64,000 nucleotides of DNA. Origin: Scortum barcoo. Taxonomy: Eukaryota; Chordata; Actinopteri; Centrarchiformes; Terapontidae. Under the pieces are notes generated by a model. That model did not search any database. It worked only from the letters and a program-made list of their open reading frames with translations, and had not been told where the DNA came from. Below are positions 59,248 to 64,000 of the stretch, in pieces. Location: contig CM041547.1 in NCBI GenBank assembly GCA_023238725.1, forward strand, positions 22,864,744-22,928,743, read 5' to 3'. How positions within the stretch are numbered: position 1 is the first letter of the stretch; the number at the start of each line of letters is the position of its first letter. Made by a program: the position numbers and the translations under genes.

Positions 59248-61584
59248 ACACACACACTCAGAAGGGCAACCCCCCCTGTCTTTACAGTTTAAATTTACGA
59301 GCACCCCCCTCTATACCTCTCTCTTTCCCTCTGCTTCTCACTGGACAAGCAGAGTCCACTTTGCACTCTCTCTCTTTATGACTGCGGCTCGGCCGTTCGA
59401 GGGCCATGTCACAGTGACATCACCACGTCATCACCCTTGGGTTACAGTCTGACTCCGAGGCTGACTGTCTCTAACATGTGACGCAGGAGTGTCAACTCAC
59501 AGCAAGAAGGTCCTGCGTTCAGACAGACAGACGGACAACCTGCCTCTCAGCCGATGCATGCTGGGATTGGCACTAGCCCCCTCCTCCACGATCCTGCATG
59601 TGTTAAGCAGGTATAGAGAATGGCCGAATGGAAAAAACTTTCGTACGATCACTCACTCACTCATCAGATAGCTCCTGCTTTTAATCAGAATTTGGAAACT
59701 TTTAGTGTTTAATTTTAGTTTTATAGACAAAGTTCTTGTACAGCTACTGGTGGTGAAGCAGCATTTAAGATTTCAGAAGTTTTGACTAAATCTAAAAAGG
59801 TCTTTTATAGAAAAATGTTACTTTTCCTCAAAACAAAACAAAGCCAAACATATGGTTTTGCTGTCCATAGAAAAACCCCTGTTATATTTTGGCACTTTCA
59901 TTTTCAAATGATACTGAAAGTACTATAGCATAAGATGTACCGTATATTGAATATTTAGGAAATATAGATAGTACACTTACTATTGCTTTAATATTAGTTG
60001 TTAGAATTATTTGTATTGGTATTTGTATTTGGGGTTGTTATTTGGTTTTAGAAAGTCATACGCTTTAAACAAGCGTTATTGCTTAAGTCCCTATGTTTAG
60101 GATTTGAATATATCTGATCTTACAGCTGAGGCACACTGAGATCGATGGCCTGAAAGCACCACATACAGTCAGAATTCTTGTGACGGTGCCATAATCACCC
60201 TACAGAAGGTTTTAATTATCATAAACCTAGTCAATCATTATCAGTATTGTTGTATCAGCAGTATTTTTGTGGTAAAGCATGCTCCCTTATTTCTAGATCA
60301 TCAACTAAAACACACACATCTGTACAGTAATACATCAATGCCGTGAACGGTGGGAAGTAACTCACTGAATGTGTGACACCTTCTGCTGTAACAACCACTT
60401 TAACTGCTCAACAAATTGGTCTATAAAACTTGTGAAAATACTGACAAAGATCAAAATGTGCTCAAGCCTAGATGATCCATCAGTCCAAAACCACAAAGAC
60501 AATCAGTTAACTTTCCAGCAGGACAAAGAAAAGAAGCTCGGTCATGTTTAGATATTTGGCTGATGATCGTACAGCTGATGATGAGTTCTCTTTTTGTCTC
60601 CAATATATTTCTACATTTCTCTAAATAAAGAAATGAAAATGGATTGACTAAACGTTTAAGCCCTGAATCATTCATACATTAAAAGCCTGTCACACTAGGA
60701 GCTTATTCTCCTCCACTGAGAAGCACTGAACTCGAGGTCACTATGAGCCAGATCTGGTAAATGAGTGCAGGCAGCTGCTGACCTACTGAGGTCATTGGAG
60801 TGGCTCCACGGAAAACATAAAGCAAACCCTCGAGTTTTATAACGCCGGCGTGGATGTACAGCTACATTTCCAACCTGATGGAGGCAGACTTCAACTCTCA
60901 TCACAACACTGCTACAAAGATGGCTCATCCTCAGGTGAAGGCAGCATTTGTCAGAGCCGGGGGGTCTGGCAGTCAGCACCTGGAGAGCTAACAACATGTG
61001 ACAAACTGCAAAAATGAGACAGAAAGCGAACACGACCCACCTGTAGACACCAGCTGCTGAGTGGAGGCCGAGCGAGTGTCAAAGCATGTTGTACTGAACA
61101 TGTAGTCAATAAGGGGCTCAGACAGAGGCTGTGGGGGACCTGACACTAGAGGAAGGGGCTGACTTGTATCCCAGTTGGAGCCTCTGAACTCATGCAATCA
61201 CCCGCCCCCCCCCCATCATCACAAGCTGACAACAAGTATCAAAGCATGAGATTTACCCGTGAGCACCCCCTCTCACATTTTTCAACAAAATTCAATTATC
61301 TGCACAGCCTGAATGTGGCGTGCCTCGCAGTTATTTTGTTTCCAACGGACTAATCACCCCCCCACCCCCCTCCAGTGGGACTCACAGTGGCTGGAGCCGC
61401 TCCAGTGCCTGCCGGCCAGCAGGGACCCTCCGAACGGCCGCTGCAGCCCCCCTGCGCCGGGCAGCAGTCCTTTATCCGGCCCGAGGCCCGGAGGTCTGTG
61501 GTAGTAGTCCATGCTGAGGAAGGAGCCGGGGCTGGGGCTGCTGGGGCCGGGGCTGAAACCCACAACGTCCACGCTTTCGTACAT
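48415..61584 (-). CDS. rara: Retinoic acid receptor alpha, alpha-2 isoform
   Basis: Ligand-activated nuclear receptor that binds retinoic-acid response elements with RXR. Nine minus-strand exons join in one frame, 488 residues: 61584-61386 (MYESVDVVGFSPG, alpha-2 A domain), 53220-53066 (B region with PSPPSPPPPPRIYKPC, zinc finger 1), 52573-52432 (GFFRRSIQKNMVYTCHRDK, finger 2), 51119-50959 (hinge, RNDRTKKKK), 50801-50625, 50451-50247, 50063-49996, 49586-49496, 48683-48415 (F domain). Alpha-specific pocket residues are all present: Ser in ELSTKC, Ile in LDILILRIC, Val in ERVITLKM. AF-2 helix PPLIQEMLENSEG is intact. Finger 2 is mildly unusual (DKVCVINK, CQSCRLQKCLDV), but all zinc cysteines are kept. 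The F domain is long and Gly/Ser-rich. The alpha-1 first exon must lie beyond the right edge. Whether this is raraa or rarab cannot be told from this window. Confidence 0.97.
49461..49491. repeat. (GT)n microsatellite beside a rara exon
   Basis: A pure GT run ending 4-5 bases from the donor side of the exon at 49496-49586 (intronic). Length variation here could in principle influence splicing of that exon. Confidence 0.9.
50068..50116. repeat. (CA)n microsatellite beside a rara exon
   Basis: About 24 CA units starting only 4-5 bases from the acceptor of the 68-bp exon at 49996-50063. On the transcribed strand this is a (TG)n tract in the polypyrimidine-tract position. Confidence 0.95.
53221..61385 (-). 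other. Large rara intron between alpha-2 exon and common exon
   Basis: About 8.2 kb with no supported gene. It contains (CA)n tracts at about 55270-55345, 58747-58760 and 59087-59108, a pyrimidine-rich region at 55350-55700, an MITE-like repeat at 57520-57800, and a (CT)n(CA)n tract at 59215-59257. It may hold enhancers, but none can be assigned by reading. Confidence 0.6.
57520..57800. mobile_element. MITE-like teleost repeat in rara intron
   Basis: The left end GATGCAACAATTAGTCGATT and the right end TTAATTGATAATGAAAATTA followed by AACTGCAGCCCTGA match the two ends of an abundant fish repeat that starts with 'gctgcaacTAACGATTA'-type sequence. The interior also fits (GAGAAGAAATTAATT-like and CCAAACAACTAAGT segments). 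Non-autonomous, no coding capacity. The superfamily was not assigned. Confidence 0.65.
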
Positions 61585-61747
61585 CCCCGAGAGGAGGAGG
61601 AGGAGGAGGACTGATCTCTTTGTACCAAACAGAGGAAAGAGATCAAAGAGTCCTGAAGGGCGAAGAGAGAGCAGAGAGGAGGGAGGGGAGAGTTCACATC
61701 TTCATAACAGACTGACGGGAGGGGGAGGAGAGAAAGAGAGAGAGATG

Positions 61748-61759
61748 ACCGGTACCGGT
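61748..61759. promoter_or_regulatory. Perfect palindrome with flanking TGACC motifs
   Basis: ACCGGTACCGGT is a 12-bp perfect palindrome. It is set between TGACC repeats, so the minus strand reads AGGTCA, 7 bp, CGGTCA. This spacing is not a standard RAR/RXR element. It lies about 165 bp upstream of the alpha-2 start codon, probably in the 5' UTR or promoter. Confidence 0.3.
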
Positions 61760-61920
61760 GACCTTCCAGCCCCCGGAGGAGCCCGGTGTCTCCGCTCTGT
61801 TGTCCCGGCAGGCACAGCGGGACCGCTAACACCGCCCCGCTGGGTTTCCTCTCCGCCTCTCCTCGGTCCAAACGCTACAAGTGCCACCAAGTTGTCCGCG
61901 GAGCTGGAGGAGTTCCTGCC

Positions 61921-61981
61921 CTCGTTACTTTCCTGGCCTCGTTACTTCCCTGGCCTCGTTACTTCCCTGGCCTCGTTGCTT
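61921..61981 (+). repeat. 17-bp tandem repeat upstream of rara alpha-2
   Basis: The unit CTCGTTACTTCCCTGGC is repeated about 3.6 times with one T/C difference in the first copy and a partial last copy. Confidence 0.9.
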
Positions 61982-62213
61982 TGTGGCACCGAGCGTAAAA
62001 ACGAGGGCGGAAAAGAGACACCTCAGCACCGACACACCGGAGTTTGGACCTCCTCCGGTTTAAACGGCGCTCTGTCGCAGTTTTTTTTCCTCCGCCGTGT
62101 TTCCACAGAGGCTGAACGGCATTATGTCACACCGCTCGCTAATCCCCGTCGCCCCGAAGGTCCGGTTAACCGACAGCCCGCTCCCGGCCGTGCCCGGCGG
62201 CTCCGTCAGGGTC

Positions 62214-62230
62214 TAACCTGGAGGTGAACC
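62214..62230 (-). promoter_or_regulatory. Candidate DR5 retinoic-acid response element
   Basis: The minus strand (same as rara) reads GGTTCA CCTCC AGGTTA: two RGKTCA-type half-sites with 5-bp spacing. The first half-site is a perfect match and the second has one mismatch. The RARA2 and RARB2 promoters of vertebrates are known to carry an autoregulatory DR5 starting GGTTCACC. It is 630 bp upstream of the alpha-2 ATG in GC-rich DNA. Binding is inferred. Confidence 0.55.
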
Positions 62231-62490
62231 AGAGAGAGTCCGCTCCGCGTCTCACGGCGCACACAGGCGCATGAACCGCCCGATACGCGCAGTCATGTGC
62301 GGTCTCAACTTGCCGCTGATAGTCCGGGTACGACGGAGTCCGGAGAGCGCGCCGGCCCGGGCTGAGGCGGGTCCAGATACCCGGGCAGGCTCCGGTCCTG
62401 TAGACGGCTGTTCGAGTCCGGCAGGCGAGCAGGCAGCAACGTCCTGTGGTAACCTCCGCTCTGTACCCGACGGCCCCTCCGTGTGTGTGT

Positions 62491-62492
<2 letters not shown>

Positions 62493-62535
<43 letters not shown>
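62493..62535. repeat. (GT)n(CT)n microsatellite
   Basis: A short GT run at 62481-62494 is followed by about 20 CT units, upstream of the rara alpha-2 region. Confidence 0.95.
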
Positions 62536-62537
<2 letters not shown>

Positions 62538-62689
62538 GTTTGATGAGTGACACCAGCTGCGCACGAGCTCCACCTACCTGCCCCGCTCGTGCCTCCTCTC
62601 TCTACTCACACTGTGGCAACATCTTGTGTGTGTGTGCTAACCTCCTGTTTCCTCAGTAGGATCGTTATTATTATTATTACACACGTCTG

Positions 62690-62885
62690 TGTAACTAAGT
62701 AACTAAGTACATTTACTCATATTCTGTACTTCAGAGCAGTTTTGAGGTACTTTACTTCAGTTGTCCAGTTTAATGGTACTTTATACTTGTACTGCACTTT
62801 ATTTTAATGGGAAATATTTTACTTTTATTCCACAAAATTCACTTGACTAATCATTATTTTACAAGTTGATACTTAGATTTTAAAT
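62690..62885 (+). repeat. Abundant teleost interspersed repeat fragment
   Basis: Contains AAGTACATTTACTCATATTC, TTGAGGTACTTTACTTCAG and TACTTTATACTTGTACTGCA in the order seen in a very common fish repeat built from AAGTACTTTACTT-like modules. Non-coding; class uncertain. Confidence 0.6.
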
Positions 62886-63768
62886 ATATCCTCCACCACT
62901 GATGACATACCTTTGCGTTTATATTTACTGAAAATTCATTATCTATACTCAGGTATGTCATTCGAATGAAGTGCCACATTTTATCAGCACAAGGCATTAG
63001 TATGTATTACATACAGATGCACTATGTATGTACATAATGTTACATGGCATTACTGTACAGTTTATATATATATGTATATATATGTTATTTTATTTCACTT
63101 TTTATTTCAAGTTAAAATTTTTACTGTTTGTTTCTTTGTTTTATTTAAGATGATCTAATCCTTTCTGTACCTCCAGCAGGAAATTTGGTTGTCACAGCAG
63201 CACTAGGACAGAAATAAGTGCAGGTAAATAGAAATTTCAAAATGAAAAGCGTATAGATTAATAATCAAAAGGTAAAAATAAGAAAGTATCAAATAAAATA
63301 ACATAGAAAGATACAAGAACAATTAAACCCAAATTACAAGCAGTAATAGTACACACATGGTACTCATAAGTACTGTCTCAAGCAAAGTGACGTGATAAGT
63401 AGCGGCAAAGTCAGCAAAGTACAGGATGTCGTAGTACAGTATATAAGGCCATGAAACCATCAGTTATAACAGTTGACAAAGAATAATATCTGATATGATT
63501 ATGTAATCATACCAATCTATATTGATATTAAACTATATAATATGTACACTATGCATGTGCATGTGTTATATATAAATATATATCATAAAATTATATGCAG
63601 CATATACTGTAGTTAGTTTACAAAATAGTATAACATCATGAATAATAATAATAATAGCAACAATATACTATGATATTATATAAGTATATTATAACATGAT
63701 AACATATAATATATACTATTGTATATAATGTATGTTATATTGTATATATGATTTTATATCTTATCTTA

Positions 63769-63844
<76 letters not shown>

Positions 63845-64000
63845 TATATCTTATATATGTATTTGTGAACAGTATTTGCAGATTAAGATCCCAAAGACAC
63901 ACATACTGCATATATATACTGTAAATGTTGTGCCATTCAACCACAAATCATATTTCTGAATGGACTAAATTTATCATTACATCCTTTGGAAGTAAACTAC
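62886..64000. other. AT-rich DNA at the right edge, with (TATC)n(TA)n
   Basis: No gene. A compound microsatellite (TATC)n then (TA)n lies at 63769-63842, and many short ATATA tracts lie around 63060-63080 and 63540-63730. Confidence 0.6.

Noticed and set aside
61691..61710. AGTTCAC half-site considered as a second DR5 near the rara start
   Set aside because: The base run 5 bp further on (TCATAA) is not a nuclear-receptor half-site.
61511..62227. 238-codon plus-strand open frame opposite the rara alpha-2 first exon and promoter
   Set aside because: It is antisense to a recognised exon, lies in GC-rich DNA where long frames arise by chance, and spans the 17-bp repeat array. No domain is visible.

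Overview
The window is teleost nuclear DNA, most likely from a percomorph-type fish. Its genes are split by GT..AG introns. The mobile elements are of classes known from fish genomes: a DIRS tyrosine-recombinase retrotransposon, chromovirus-type Gypsy, a Penelope-like element, hAT, tRNA-derived SINEs and an IS3EU-like DDE integrase. Long CA/GT, TA and ATCT microsatellites are scattered throughout. Nothing suggests a bacterial or organellar source. No tRNA gene, rRNA gene or CRISPR array was found.

Three host genes can be modelled exon by exon with all splice phases in register. (1) An ornithine decarboxylase-like gene lies on + at 21093-24901. It has eight or nine exons and all the PLP-site and catalytic signatures, but lacks the C-terminal destabilising tail of classical ODC. 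A 3' half-copy (exons 6-9) lies 7.4 kb upstream at 14593-17448 and is dead. (2) An immunoglobulin-superfamily membrane receptor lies on - at 26560-30617. It has a split signal peptide, two intact Ig exons, one broken duplicate Ig exon, one transmembrane exon, and a five-tyrosine tail ending in YVNVQ. (3) Retinoic acid receptor alpha (rara) lies on - at 48415-61584. It is read from the alpha-2 type first exon, and a DR5-like candidate response element lies about 0.63 kb upstream of the start codon.

Layout. 0-3.5 kb: solo LTR with target-site duplication, 3'-deleted LINE, Gypsy integrase remnant. 3.5-14.4 kb: a decayed multi-exon IS3EU-like integrase between large inverted repeats. 14.6-25 kb: ODC half-copy and ODC gene, with SINEs and a possible Harbinger scrap. 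26.5-30.7 kb: Ig receptor. 31-39.8 kb: a graveyard of LTR, hAT, Penelope-like and Gypsy fragments. 39.7-45.7 kb: a nearly complete DIRS element inserted into an LTR. 45.7-48.4 kb: little recognisable. 48.4-62.3 kb: rara with its alpha-2 promoter region. 62.3-64 kb: repeats and AT-rich DNA.

The three host genes show no sign of working as a pathway. Each is a separate unit. Features most deserving follow-up are the tailless ODC paralogue with its half-copy, the Grb2-motif tail of the Ig receptor, the autoregulatory-type RARE of rara alpha-2, the integrase gene between nested inverted repeats, and the DIRS-in-LTR nest.
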